35,907 nt of DNA, from contig NZ_QWLB01000033.1 of the NCBI RefSeq assembly GCF_003574355.1, forward strand, positions 1 through 35,907. Direction: 5' to 3'. Made by a program: the position numbers and the translations under genes. Positions 15,471-24,285 of the stretch are shown piece after piece. The notes beneath the pieces were generated by a model, which saw only the letters and a program-made list of their open reading frames with translations, had not been told where the DNA came from and ran no database searches. This stretch comes from Meiothermus granaticius NBRC 107808 (GTDB lineage Bacteria > Deinococcota > Deinococci > Deinococcales > Thermaceae). The number at the start of each line of letters is the position of its first letter. The first letter of the stretch is position 1.

Positions 15471-17009
15471 TCAGGCCCCCTGGGGGCCCAGACCATAAAG
15501 TGCACCGTACTTTTCCCTCAGATACGCCAGGTAGGGCTGGAGCGTCAGGGGGCTACCGGTGCTGCGCACCAACAGCTCCTGAGGGGTGAAGCGGCGTCCG
15601 TGCTGGTAGATGTTGTTTTGCAGCCACTGCAATAGCGGGGTGTAGCGGCCTTGGGCCAGGTCGGCCTCGAGCCCCTCCACCTGCTCCCGGGCGGCGGCGA
15701 AGAACTGCGCCGACATGAGGTTTCCAAGCGTGTAGGTGGGGAAGGAACCGAAATACCCGGTGGACCAATGGATATCCTGCAGCACCCCCAGGGTATCGCT
15801 CGGGACCTCTAGGCCCAAGTAGGCCCTCATCTTGGCGTTCCAGGCCTCGGGGAGGTCGCGTACGGCCAGCGAGCCCTCGAGCAGAGCCAGCTCGAGCTCA
15901 ACCCGCAGCAGGATGTGGAAGTTATAGGTCAGCTCATCGGCTTCTACCCGAATCAGGCTGGGGGTCACACGGTTCACCGCACGGTAGAAGCCCTCGGCAT
16001 CCACGTCTTGGAGCTGCGTGGGGAAGGTGGCCCGCAGGGCCGGAAACTGCACCCGCCAGAAAGCCAGGGAACGCCCCACCAGGTTTTCCCATAACCGCGA
16101 CTGCGACTCGTGGGCGCCAAAGCTCGCCCCACCCACCGCGTACAACCCCAGGAAATCGGTGCTGAGGGCGCTTCGGGTCAGCTTGGGGCTTACCCCCTGC
16201 TCATACAGGGCGTGGCCGGTCTCGTGGAGCACCCCAAACAAGCCCATGGGCAGATAGTCGCGCCGATACCGGGTGGTGATGCGCACATCCTGGCGGGTAA
16301 AGGAGATCTCAAAGGGGTGCAGCGAGGTGTCCAGGCGGCCCCGGCTCAGGTCGTAGCCAAACTGCTGGGCAAGACCCAGGGCAAACCCGCGCTGGAGGTC
16401 CTCGGGGTAGTCGCGGGTTAGGAAGTCCCAGCGGGGTGGCTCCTTTTCAGCAATGGCCTGCACCATCGGCAACGTGGCCGATTTTAGCTCGTCCAGCAGG
16501 GCTTTCAGGCCGCGCGCGGTCATGCCGGGCTCGTACTGGAGCAGCAGGGCATCGTAGGGATGCTCGGCATACCCGATGGCCTCGGCCAGTTGCCGATTGA
16601 GCTCGAGCATCTGTTCTAAGTAGGGGCGGAAGCGGGAGAAATCGTTTGCAGCCCGGGCTTGTCCCCAGGCCGCCTGGGCCGTGGACTTAAGGGCGGCAAT
16701 ACGGCCCATGAGGGCCTCGGGGATGCGGGATAAAACCTCGACCGCTTCCCGTACCTGCTGAAGGGTGCGGGCGCGGATGCTGTCGGGGGGCTCTCCTGAA
16801 GCCTCGCGCTCGGCGGCTTCCAGGGCCTGCTTCAGCTCGCGGCTCAAAATGAGCCTGCGGGCGATATCGGTGAGCGTGGCCAGCTGATACCCGCGCGTCT
16901 CGGCCCCGGCAGGGGGCATCTGGGTTCGGGCATCCCAGGTCAGTACGGATAGGGCGTTAAGCACGTCGTTGATCTCGGCGACCCTGTGAATAAGTTCGGA
17001 ATAGCTCAT
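15471..17009 (-). CDS. Carboxypeptidase Taq, M32 family metallocarboxypeptidase
   Basis: 512 aa, almost the length of Thermus aquaticus carboxypeptidase Taq (511 aa). The zinc motif HETGH is at residues 262-266, followed by the third ligand region GAHESQSRLWEN. The conserved family segments LTWDARTQMPPAGAETRG and DVRITTRY are present. A cytoplasmic, thermostable enzyme removing C-terminal residues from peptides. The start has AAAGGAG 8 nt upstream. It lies 63 bp downstream of the peptide ABC transporter on the same strand, so the cell probably imports peptides and trims them with this enzyme as one unit. Confidence 0.95.
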   Translation of the reverse strand: MSYSELIHRVAEINDVLNALSVLTWDARTQMPPAGAETRGYQLATLTDIARRLILSRELKQALEAAEREASGEPPDSIRARTLQQVREAVEVLSRIPEALMGRIAALKSTAQAAWGQARAANDFSRFRPYLEQMLELNRQLAEAIGYAEHPYDALLLQYEPGMTARGLKALLDELKSATLPMVQAIAEKEPPRWDFLTRDYPEDLQRGFALGLAQQFGYDLSRGRLDTSLHPFEISFTRQDVRITTRYRRDYLPMGLFGVLHETGHALYEQGVSPKLTRSALSTDFLGLYAVGGASFGAHESQSRLWENLVGRSLAFWRVQFPALRATFPTQLQDVDAEGFYRAVNRVTPSLIRVEADELTYNFHILLRVELELALLEGSLAVRDLPEAWNAKMRAYLGLEVPSDTLGVLQDIHWSTGYFGSFPTYTLGNLMSAQFFAAAREQVEGLEADLAQGRYTPLLQWLQNNIYQHGRRFTPQELLVRSTGSPLTLQPYLAYLREKYGALYGLGPQGA

Positions 17010-17072
17010 GCTGAACTCCTTTGGCGGCGGGCTTCAGAGGCTTGCCCAAAGCCGACCCCTCGGGCTGGTTGG

Positions 17073-18065
17073 TCAGGGGGTGGCCTCGAGCAGATGGCAG
17101 GCCACCCACCGCCCCTCCGGGCCGCGCGGAAGCAGGGCCGGGACTTCCTTGGAGCAGCGCTCAAAGGCCTGAGGGCAGCGCGGGTGAAAGGGGCAGCCCG
17201 TGGGGGGGTTGAGGGGGCTGGGCAACTCCCCTTTCACCGCCTCCACCACCGATTTCCTCGAGGGGTCCAGCTCCGGTGCAGCCCGCAGCAAGGCCTGGGT
17301 GTAGGGATGGGCTGGAGCGGTAAAGAGCCGCTCGGTCTCGGCCAGCTCCACGATTCGACCCAGGTACATCACCGCCACCCGGTGGGAGAGATGCCGCACC
17401 AAGCGCAGGTCGTGCGCCACAAACAGCACCGTCAGGTGTAGCTGCTCCTGGAGCTTTAGGAGCAGGTTGACCACCTGCGCCTGCACCGAGACATCCAGGG
17501 CCGAGACCAGCTCATCGGCAATCAGGGTCTCCGGCTCGACCGAGAGGGCCCGGGCAATCCCAATGCGCTGGCGCTGCCCTCCGGAAAACTCGTGGGGCAA
17601 ACGGTTCTCCGCATCCGCCGGAAGCCCCACCAGCTCGAGCAGTTCCCGGATTCGCCCGGGCACTTGCTCCGGCTTGCGCAAGCGGTGGACCAGGATGGCC
17701 TCACGCAGAGTCTGGCCTACGGTCATGCGGGGGTTGAGGCTGGAGAAGGGGTCCTGAAAGACCATCTGCACCCGGCGGTTGTATTGCCGCAAGGCCGCCC
17801 CCCTCAAGCCCGACACTTCGAGGCCGTCGTAAACGATCCTGCCGGAATCCACGTCGTAGAGCCGTACCAGGCACCGGGCCAGGGTGCTCTTGCCGCAGCC
17901 CGATTCCCCCACAATGCCCAGGGTCTCTCCCCGGCGCACCTCGAGGTTCACCTCGGTCAAGGCCCGCACCGCTCGGCGTGGTCTACCCTGAACCCGCTCC
18001 ACAACGGAGTAGCTCACCGGGAACACCTTCGAAAGCCCCTCTACCCGCAGAATGGTCTGGCTCAT
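17073..18065 (-). CDS. Oligo/dipeptide ABC transporter ATP-binding protein (DppF/OppF type)
   Basis: 330 aa. Walker A is GESGCGKS, the signature is FSGGQRQR, the Walker B segment is [11 protein letters not shown] (Leu where most paralogues have Pro), and the H-loop is in VLFVAHDL. The Opp/Dpp C-terminal domain has the cysteines in [15 protein letters not shown], which in related proteins bind an iron-sulfur cluster. With the DppD-like subunit it forms the nucleotide-binding pair of the importer. Its ATG overlaps the stop of the preceding gene by 4 bp. Confidence 0.93.
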   Translation of the reverse strand: MSQTILRVEGLSKVFPVSYSVVERVQGRPRRAVRALTEVNLEVRRGETLGIVGESGCGKSTLARCLVRLYDVDSGRIVYDGLEVSGLRGAALRQYNRRVQMVFQDPFSSLNPRMTVGQTLREAILVHRLRKPEQVPGRIRELLELVGLPADAENRLPHEFSGGQRQRIGIARALSVEPETLIADELVSALDVSVQAQVVNLLLKLQEQLHLTVLFVAHDLRLVRHLSHRVAVMYLGRIVELAETERLFTAPAHPYTQALLRAAPELDPSRKSVVEAVKGELPSPLNPPTGCPFHPRCPQAFERCSKEVPALLPRGPEGRWVACHLLEATP

Positions 18066-19069
18066 CGGGTCACCTCCCCCGCTGCGGAGAGAGCATCATG
18101 GTGAATGCAAGCAGTGAGGCGCACAGCCGGGGATTCCGGCCCGGAAATGTCCATCAGCGGTGGCCTCTGGGCGGTACACTCGTCGGTGGCAAACGCGCAG
18201 CGGGGGGCAAAGGAACACCCCGGAGGGAGCGCGGTCAGATCAGGGGGGGCCCCAGGAATGGGGATTAGGGGGCGGCGGGTGCTCCCGGCCCCCGGCACCG
18301 AGTTGAGCAGTCCCAGGGTGTAGGCATGGCGCGGCTGGGCGAAGAGTTCAGCCGCAGGGGCCACCTCCACGATACGCCCGGCATACATCACCGCCACCCG
18401 TTCACAGGTCTGGGCCACCACCCCGAGGTCGTGGGTCACCAAGATCACGCTCATACCCAGGGTGTCCTTGAGCCGCAGCAGGAGCTTCAAGATCTGATCC
18501 TGGATGGTCACGTCGAGCGCGGTGGTAGGCTCATCCGCCAACAACAGCTTGGGGTTGGAGGCCAGGGCAATCGCGATCATGACCCGTTGGCGCATTCCCC
18601 CAGAGAACTGATGGGGGTAGTCGCGCAACCGCTCCTTGGGCGAGGGAATGCCGACCAGCTCGAGCAGCTCAATTGCCCGCTGGCGCAGGGCATTTCCGCT
18701 CAGCTCGGTGTGCTCGCGCAAGGTCTCGGCAATCTGTTCACCCACCGGCAGCACAGGGTTGAGGGCGGTCATCGGCTCCTGAAAGATCATGCTGATCTCC
18801 CCACCGCGTACCTGGCGCATCTGCGGCTCGCTCAAGCTTAGGAGGTTACGTCCCCGCCAGCGCACCTCGCCACTCACCCGGCCAGGCGGGCGCACCAGGC
18901 GTAGGATCGAGCGTAGGGTAACGCTCTTCCCTGAGCCGCTCTCCCCCACCAGCCCCAGCACCTCCCCAGGGAAGAGCTCCAAGTTCACCCCATCCACCGC
19001 GGTAAAGCGACCGCGCGCGGTATGGAACACCGTGCATAGGTTGTTGAGCTTTAAAATCGGCTCGCTCAT
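18062..19069 (-). CDS. Oligo/dipeptide ABC transporter ATP-binding protein (DppD/OppD type)
   Basis: 335 aa. Walker A is GESGSGKS, the signature is FSGGMRQR, Walker B is [12 protein letters not shown], and the H-loop is ILVTHDL. The DppD-type C-terminal extension contains [17 protein letters not shown]. It partners the DppF-like subunit. The 4-bp ATGA overlaps at both ends imply tight translational coupling in the operon. Confidence 0.93.
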   Translation of the reverse strand: MSEPILKLNNLCTVFHTARGRFTAVDGVNLELFPGEVLGLVGESGSGKSVTLRSILRLVRPPGRVSGEVRWRGRNLLSLSEPQMRQVRGGEISMIFQEPMTALNPVLPVGEQIAETLREHTELSGNALRQRAIELLELVGIPSPKERLRDYPHQFSGGMRQRVMIAIALASNPKLLLADEPTTALDVTIQDQILKLLLRLKDTLGMSVILVTHDLGVVAQTCERVAVMYAGRIVEVAPAAELFAQPRHAYTLGLLNSVPGAGSTRRPLIPIPGAPPDLTALPPGCSFAPRCAFATDECTAQRPPLMDISGPESPAVRLTACIHHDALSAAGEVTR

Positions 19070-19911
19070 CCTCTGGGCCTCAAAAGGTCCGCCAAGCCAT
19101 CCCCCAGCAGGCTAAAGCCAACCCCCGCCAGGGTGATGGCCAGTCCTGGAAAGGTGGAAATCCACCAGGCGGTAGCCAAAAAGTTCTTGCCATCTGCGAT
19201 CAGCACCCCCCATTCGGCGGTAGGGGGCTGAGCCCCCAGGCCCAAATAGCCCAGGCTCGAGCCCAGCAGGATTCCCAGGGCCATATCGGTCATCCAGTAG
19301 ACGATGGCCGGGGTGATCGCGTTGGGCAACAGGTGCCGAAAGATGATGCGAGCAGGGGTGTATCCCATCACCTGCCCCGCCAAGGCATACTCCGCCCTCT
19401 TCTGGCCCCGAATCTCCGCCCGGATCAACCGCCCGTAGGTGATCCAACCCACCGCGCTGACCGCGATGTACATGTTCTTCAACCCCGGCCCCAGCACCGC
19501 CACAATCGCGATCACCAAGACCAGGAAGGGAAACGTCACCACGATATCCACCACCCGCCCGAAGATGGCATCGGCCCAGCGACCGTAATAACCGGTGAGG
19601 GCGCCGATCAGGGTGCCGAACAGGAAGGGAAACAAGGTGGTGAACAGGGCAATCTGCATGTCGAGCTGGGCCCCCCAGACCACCCGGGAAAACACATCCC
19701 GGCCAAAGTTGTCCGTACCGAAGAGGTGTTTGGCCGTCGGTCCCTGCAACACCGCTTGGTAGTCGAAGGCGGTAGGGCTGTAGGGGGCGATGACTTGGGG
19801 AAACAGGGCCATCAGCACGAACGCCCCGATGATCACCAGCCCCGCCACCAGCGAGGGCTTGAGCCTGCGCCGGGCTCGAGGCTTCACCGTTAGCAGCGCC
19901 GGTGCAGCCAT
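19066..19911 (-). CDS. Peptide ABC transporter permease (DppC/OppC type)
   Basis: 281 aa with an N-terminal membrane anchor and five further segments. It has the FGTDNFGRDVFSRVVWGAQ motif typical of DppC and the EAA-loop region near QKRAEYALAGQVMGYTPARIIFRHLLPN. It forms the transmembrane channel with the DppB-like permease. The C-terminal ends in PPTAEWGVLIADG and a final TM. Confidence 0.93.
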   Translation of the reverse strand: MAAPALLTVKPRARRRLKPSLVAGLVIIGAFVLMALFPQVIAPYSPTAFDYQAVLQGPTAKHLFGTDNFGRDVFSRVVWGAQLDMQIALFTTLFPFLFGTLIGALTGYYGRWADAIFGRVVDIVVTFPFLVLVIAIVAVLGPGLKNMYIAVSAVGWITYGRLIRAEIRGQKRAEYALAGQVMGYTPARIIFRHLLPNAITPAIVYWMTDMALGILLGSSLGYLGLGAQPPTAEWGVLIADGKNFLATAWWISTFPGLAITLAGVGFSLLGDGLADLLRPRG

Positions 19912-20852
19912 CAGGCGGCCTCCACTCGGGGATCTAGCTGGGCGTGGATAACATCGGTCAGGATAAACACCAGCGAGACCAGCAGCGCAAAGGTCAAGGT
20001 TAGGCCCTGGATCACCGGGTAGTCGCGACCAAAGATTGAGTCCACCATCAGCCGACCCACCCCAGGGATGGCGAAGACCGTCTCGGTGATCACCGCCCCA
20101 CCGATCAACCCCCCGATGTTGAGCCCAAAGAGGGTCACGGTGGAGATTAGGGCGTTGCGCAGCACGTGCTTACCCAGGATCAGGCTAGGCCGCAACCCCT
20201 TGGCTCGAGCGAAATCTACGTACTCCGCCTGGAGCACCTCCAGGATCGAGGCCCTGAGGTTGCGCATCAGGATGGCCGCCAAGTTGAACCCCAGCGTCAG
20301 GGCGGGCAGAAACAGGTAGTAAAGGTGCTCGCCAAAGGTGTTGCCATACCCACCCACCGGAAACCAGCGCAGCCGAGCCCCCAGCAGGGTCAATAACTGC
20401 AACCCAATGTAGAACACCGGCATCGAGAGCCCCAGTTGGAACACCCCCCGAATCAGGTTGTCGGCCCAGGTGTCCTTGCGCAGCGCGGCCACAAACGCCA
20501 ACGGGATGGCCAAGGCCGCCGCCAGCACCGCCGCATAGAGGGTCAGGAACAGCGTCACCGGCATCCGCTCCAAGATCAGCCGAGTGACCGGCACCTTGAG
20601 GTTGATGCTGTCGCCCAGATTTCCCTGGAAGAAGTCCTTGAGAAAAATCCAAAACTGCACCGGGAGTGGCTGATCCAGGCCCAACTCGTGCTTGGCCTTG
20701 ACCACCATCTCCTCGGTGGCCCGCTCCCCCAAAATGGCTGTGAGCGGATCACCGGGAAGCAGCCGGGCAGCGGCAAAGACCAACACCATCACCACAAAAA
20801 AGGTGGGGATGACTTGCAGCACCCGTATCAGCACGTAAGACCAGCGATTCAT
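19911..20852 (-). CDS. Peptide ABC transporter permease (DppB/OppB type)
   Basis: 313 aa, typical DppB size. It begins with a TM (VIPTFFVVMVLVFAAARLLPGDP) as in all DppB proteins, followed by the periplasmic segment (VVKAKHELGLDQPLPVQFW) and the EAA loop (LEYVDFARAKGLRPSLILGKHVLRNAL-like). Its stop overlaps the dppC ATG by 1 bp. It is 10 bp downstream of the second binding-protein gene. Confidence 0.93.
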   Translation of the reverse strand: MNRWSYVLIRVLQVIPTFFVVMVLVFAAARLLPGDPLTAILGERATEEMVVKAKHELGLDQPLPVQFWIFLKDFFQGNLGDSINLKVPVTRLILERMPVTLFLTLYAAVLAAALAIPLAFVAALRKDTWADNLIRGVFQLGLSMPVFYIGLQLLTLLGARLRWFPVGGYGNTFGEHLYYLFLPALTLGFNLAAILMRNLRASILEVLQAEYVDFARAKGLRPSLILGKHVLRNALISTVTLFGLNIGGLIGGAVITETVFAIPGVGRLMVDSIFGRDYPVIQGLTLTFALLVSLVFILTDVIHAQLDPRVEAA

Positions 20853-20862
20853 GGCGTCTACC

Positions 20863-22425
20863 CTATTTCTCGAGGTAAGTGTTCACGAAAACATTGTTCC
20901 CCAGCGGAATCTGCACGAAATCCCGCACCCGCTTGGAAAGGGCCACCGCAAAGGGCTGTTCGTAGAGGAACACCATGGGGGCCGCACGGGTGTAGATTTC
21001 CTGAATGCGCTTATACTGCGCGGCCCGTTGGGCCGGGTTGGTCTCCTGCTGGCTGGCGGCAAAGAGCCGGTCTACCTCATCGCTTTGGAATCCGGTCTGA
21101 AACGACTGGTTGTTCTTGTAGACCGCGGCGTAAGCGGTGAGCTCGTTGGGGTCCGCGATATCATCCGTCCAGTAGTTGAACTGCATCTGGAAATCGCTGT
21201 CGGCATAGCGGGCATTCTGCGTCGCGCTGTCCTGCTGCTCGATCTTGAGCCTAACCCCCAGGGGCTCCCACATCTGTTGCAGCGCCGTTGCTAGCGCGCT
21301 CTGATCCGCGCTTCCAGCCACAATCTGGAGGGTCAGCTCGAGCCCCGGCTGGAACCCCGACTCCCCAAAGAGCTGTTTGGCTTTGTCTAGGTCATAGGGG
21401 TACATCGGCTGTGGGGCTTGCAACGGCGTGCTGGAGGAGAGATACGAGGTCATGGGCTTGCCGTTGCCAAAACTCACCAGCTTGATCAGGGCCTGCTTGT
21501 CCGCCGCGTAGTTGAGGGCTTGGCGCAACTTGAGGTTGTTCAGGGGGTTGCTCGAGCCATTCTTCAGCTTGGGGCGGGTGTTCATCACAATGAAATTAAC
21601 CCGTGTGGAGGGGAATAATTTCATGTTGAGCTTGGGGTCGGCTTGCAGCTCGGCAACTCGAGCAAAGGGGATAAACTCGGCCCCATCGAGCTCGCCGGAC
21701 TGCAGCTTGAGGATGCGGGCACTGTCGTCGGGAATGATCTCAAAGCGGATGGCATCCAGGTAGGGAAGCGGTTGGCCATCCGCCCCCTTGCGCCAGTAAA
21801 GCGGGTTGCGCACCAGGGTCATGCTGGAGCCCCGCTTCCACTCCTTGAGCATGAAGGGGCCAGTACCGATGGGCTTCTCAGCAAAGGCCTTGGCCCGCTC
21901 CTGCTCGTTCTTGCCCTTGGCGGCAGCATAGAGCTTCTTGGGCAGGATGGCGGAGTTGAAGGTAGCCAGGGCCGCAGGCAGCGAGGGGTCGGGGTTTTTG
22001 AGGTCCAGCACGATCTGATTGCCCTTCACCGTGACGGTATTCACCGAGCCCAGCAAGAAGTTCCAGGCACCATTGTCTGGATTCTTGGCCCGCTCGAGCG
22101 AAAACTTCACATCCTCAGCGGTGAGCGGGGTGCCGTCGGAGAACCGCACCCCAGGGCGCAGCGTGAGGGTAAAGGTTTTCCCATCCTTGGAGAACCCCCA
22201 CTGGGTGGCCAGGCCCGGCACCAAACCCTTCCCATTCGGACCGATCTGGATCAGGGTTTCGTAGATGTTCTGCATGATCCAGATATCCAAGTTGGCATCG
22301 GTGAACACCGGATCCAGGAACAGCGAATCGGCGTAGCGGCCATACACCAGGGTCCCACCCCGCACCGGGGCAGCGCTCCCCAAGCCCAACACCACCACCA
22401 ATATCCCCACCCACCACTTGCTCAT
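20863..22425 (-). CDS. ABC transporter substrate-binding protein, family 5 (copy nearer the permeases)
   Basis: 520 aa from ATG 22425, chosen because AAGGAG lies 6 nt upstream and a signal peptide follows directly (MSKWWVGILVVVLGLGSAAPVRG). SBP_bac_5 features are visible: GGTLVYGRYADSLFLDPV at the mature N-terminus, WGFSKDGKTFTLTLRPGVRFSDGTPLTAEDV, GTGPFMLKEWKRGSSMTLVRNPLYW and NLKLRQALNYAADKQALI. There is no lipobox cysteine, so it is periplasmic or anchored otherwise. It is a clear tandem paralogue of the protein at 22490-24061. Family 5 proteins bind peptides, opines, glutathione or sugars. Confidence 0.92.
   Translation of the reverse strand: MSKWWVGILVVVLGLGSAAPVRGGTLVYGRYADSLFLDPVFTDANLDIWIMQNIYETLIQIGPNGKGLVPGLATQWGFSKDGKTFTLTLRPGVRFSDGTPLTAEDVKFSLERAKNPDNGAWNFLLGSVNTVTVKGNQIVLDLKNPDPSLPAALATFNSAILPKKLYAAAKGKNEQERAKAFAEKPIGTGPFMLKEWKRGSSMTLVRNPLYWRKGADGQPLPYLDAIRFEIIPDDSARILKLQSGELDGAEFIPFARVAELQADPKLNMKLFPSTRVNFIVMNTRPKLKNGSSNPLNNLKLRQALNYAADKQALIKLVSFGNGKPMTSYLSSSTPLQAPQPMYPYDLDKAKQLFGESGFQPGLELTLQIVAGSADQSALATALQQMWEPLGVRLKIEQQDSATQNARYADSDFQMQFNYWTDDIADPNELTAYAAVYKNNQSFQTGFQSDEVDRLFAASQQETNPAQRAAQYKRIQEIYTRAAPMVFLYEQPFAVALSKRVRDFVQIPLGNNVFVNTYLEK
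21671..21719. repeat. 49-nt segment identical to 23298-23346 (binding-protein gene copy 1)
   Basis: The stretch begins ATAAACTCGGCCCCATCGAG and is base-identical to 23298-23346 in the tandem paralogue. The surrounding codons differ more, so this patch is either strongly constrained or recently homogenised. Confidence 0.8.
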
Positions 22426-22489
22426 GCCGCTCTCCTTACAGGAAGCCGCGGGTTGAGCGCTCAAATCCGCGCCCAACCCGCCGAGATGC

Positions 22490-24061
22490 CTACTTATCCA
22501 AGTAGGTATTTACGAAGATGTTGTTGCCCAGTGGGATCTGCACAAAGCCCTTGACATACTTCTGCAGGGCCACCGGATAGGGCGCCTCGTACAGGAAGAG
22601 GATCGGGGCTTGATCCCAATAGATCTTCTGGATCTTCTGGTAGAGCACCGCCCGCTTAACCTCAGAGATCTCCCGCTGGCTCTGGTCGAAGAGGTCCTCG
22701 AGCTCCTTGTTCTGGAAGCCGGTGTGCAGACTCTCGACGTTTTTGTAGATGGCAAAGTAGCTGGTGATTTCGCTGGGGTCCGCGATGTCGTCGGTCCACT
22801 TCGAGACCCGCATCTGGAAATCGTTGGCCCGATACTTGGCACGGTTGGTGGCGGCGTCGAACTGGTCAATCCGCAGCTTGATGCCCAGCGGGGCCCACAT
22901 CTGTTGCAGGGCGCTGGCAATGGCGGTCTGGTCGGCATTGCCCGCAACAATCATGGTGGAAAGCTCGAAGCCTTTATCGTAGCCCGCTTGCTTGAGCAGG
23001 GCTCGAGCCTTCTCGAGACTATAGGGATAGCCGTTCTGCGGGGCATACAGCGGGGTGGAGGAGGACATGTAGCTCTTGGAGGGTTTGGCCAGCCCGAAGG
23101 TCACAATTTTGATGATGGCGTCCTTATCGGTGGCGTAGTTGAGGGCCTGGCGCACCTTCTGGTCGGCCAACGGGTTGTTGCTGCCGTCCTTGAGCTTGGG
23201 CCGGTTGTTCATGATCACCGAGTCCACCTCGGTGCTGGGGAAAAGGACCATGTTTAGGTTGGGGTTGGCCTTGAGCTCGGCCACCCGCGACAGCGGAATA
23301 AACTCGGCCCCATCGAGCTCGCCGGACTGCAGCTTGAGGATGCGGGTATTGTCGTCGGGGACAATCTCGAAGCGCAACTCATCCAGATAGGGAAGCTGGA
23401 TCCCGTTTTCATCCTTAGCCCAGTAGTAAGGGTTGCGCACCAGGGTCATGCTGGAGCCCTTCTTCCACTCCTTGAGCATGAAAGGGCCGGTGCCAATGGG
23501 CTTCTCGGCGAAGGCCTTGGCCTTATCCGCGTCTGTAGCCCCCGGCATCGCCATGAACTGCTTCTGCGGCATGATGGCGGAGTTGAAGGTAGCCAGGGCT
23601 GCGGGCAGCGAGGGGTCGGGGTATTTTAGCGTCAGCACAATGTTGTTCCCGCTGATGCCGACCGAATCAATCGAGGCCAGCAGGCTGTTCCAGGCCCCAT
23701 TGTTGGGGTCGCGGGCCCGGTCTAGCGAGAACTTCACATCCTGTGGGGTCAGGGGGGTGCCATCGGAGAACTTGACCCCCTGCCGCAAAACCAGGGTCAT
23801 GGTCTTGCCGTCGCGGGAAAGGCTGTAGCGGGCGGCCAGGTTGGGCTTAATCCCCTTCCCATCCAGGGTGGGGGCCAGGAGGGTATCGTAGATGTTCAAC
23901 AGGATCCAAATATCCACGTTGGCATCGTTCAAAACCGGGTCCAGGAACAGCGAGTCGGCATAGCGCCCATACACCAGCTTGCCCCCCTGCTTGGGGGCCG
24001 CGGCCGCAAATCCCAGGGCGAGCGTGGCCAAAACCAGCGCGAGCTTGATGAACTTATCCAT
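22490..24061 (-). CDS. ABC transporter substrate-binding protein, family 5 (promoter-proximal copy)
   Basis: 523 aa from ATG 24061 with GGAGG 9 nt upstream, then the signal peptide MDKFIKLALVLATLALGFAAAA. Domain landmarks run in the same order as in its neighbour: GKLVYGRYADSLFLDPVLNDAN, DGKTMTLVLRQGVKFSDGTPL, GTGPFMLKEWKKGSSMTLVRNP and QKVRQALNYATDKDAIIK. The two proteins are largely collinear and even share the closing residues QIPLGNN-FVNTYL-K. It is first in the leftward operon and so probably the most highly expressed. Two binding proteins on one permease would broaden the ligand range. Confidence 0.92.
   Translation of the reverse strand: MDKFIKLALVLATLALGFAAAAPKQGGKLVYGRYADSLFLDPVLNDANVDIWILLNIYDTLLAPTLDGKGIKPNLAARYSLSRDGKTMTLVLRQGVKFSDGTPLTPQDVKFSLDRARDPNNGAWNSLLASIDSVGISGNNIVLTLKYPDPSLPAALATFNSAIMPQKQFMAMPGATDADKAKAFAEKPIGTGPFMLKEWKKGSSMTLVRNPYYWAKDENGIQLPYLDELRFEIVPDDNTRILKLQSGELDGAEFIPLSRVAELKANPNLNMVLFPSTEVDSVIMNNRPKLKDGSNNPLADQKVRQALNYATDKDAIIKIVTFGLAKPSKSYMSSSTPLYAPQNGYPYSLEKARALLKQAGYDKGFELSTMIVAGNADQTAIASALQQMWAPLGIKLRIDQFDAATNRAKYRANDFQMRVSKWTDDIADPSEITSYFAIYKNVESLHTGFQNKELEDLFDQSQREISEVKRAVLYQKIQKIYWDQAPILFLYEAPYPVALQKYVKGFVQIPLGNNIFVNTYLDK
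23298..23346. repeat. 49-nt segment identical to 21671-21719 (binding-protein gene copy 2)
   Basis: Partner of the repeat at 21671-21719, 1,627 bp away in the same orientation. Confidence 0.8.
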
Positions 24062-24089
24062 CCCTTGAGCCTCCTTCATAGCCTGAAGT

Positions 24090-24107
24090 GTTATGGGTGA
24101 GCATAAC
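24090..24107. promoter_or_regulatory. Inverted repeat over the -10 of the transporter operon (candidate GntR operator)
   Basis: GTTATG-GGTGAG-CATAAC has perfect 6-bp arms and covers the TATGCT -10 box of the leftward operon. A related half (GTTATGCTCA) covers the -10 of the GntR gene at 24245-24254. One regulator may therefore control both directions. Confidence 0.55.
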
Positions 24108-24128
24108 GGTCTACCCTAGGGACGTCAA
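24100..24128 (-). promoter_or_regulatory. Promoter of the peptide transporter operon
   Basis: On the minus strand TTGACG (24128-24123), a 17-bp spacer and TATGCT (24105-24100), about 40 bp upstream of the first binding-protein ATG. Confidence 0.75.
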
Positions 24129-24223
24129 GCCTCGAGCCACGAAGACGCTCTTGGATGCGTCCGTAAATTGTCATCAAATCGGGCTCTAAACTGGCTTTTG
24201 GGGCGCTTGGTGGCAAAATCACA

Positions 24224-24252
24224 TTGACCGGCCTCAAGCTGAATGTTATGCT
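24224..24252 (+). promoter_or_regulatory. Promoter of the GntR regulator and catabolic operon
   Basis: TTGACC (24224-24229), a 17-bp spacer and TATGCT (24247-24252). The predicted start near 24259 leaves a leader of about 27 nt before GTG 24286. Confidence 0.75.
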
Positions 24253-24285
24253 CAAGCAGCACATTTGAGCCATAGCGGGGTTCCA

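Noticed and set aside
24091-24106. TTATG...CATAA palindrome near the transporter promoter as a second RDRM
   Set aside because: Its arms are 6 bp apart instead of 7, and it sits on the -10 of a peptide-transport operon beside a GntR gene, so a GntR operator is more likely.
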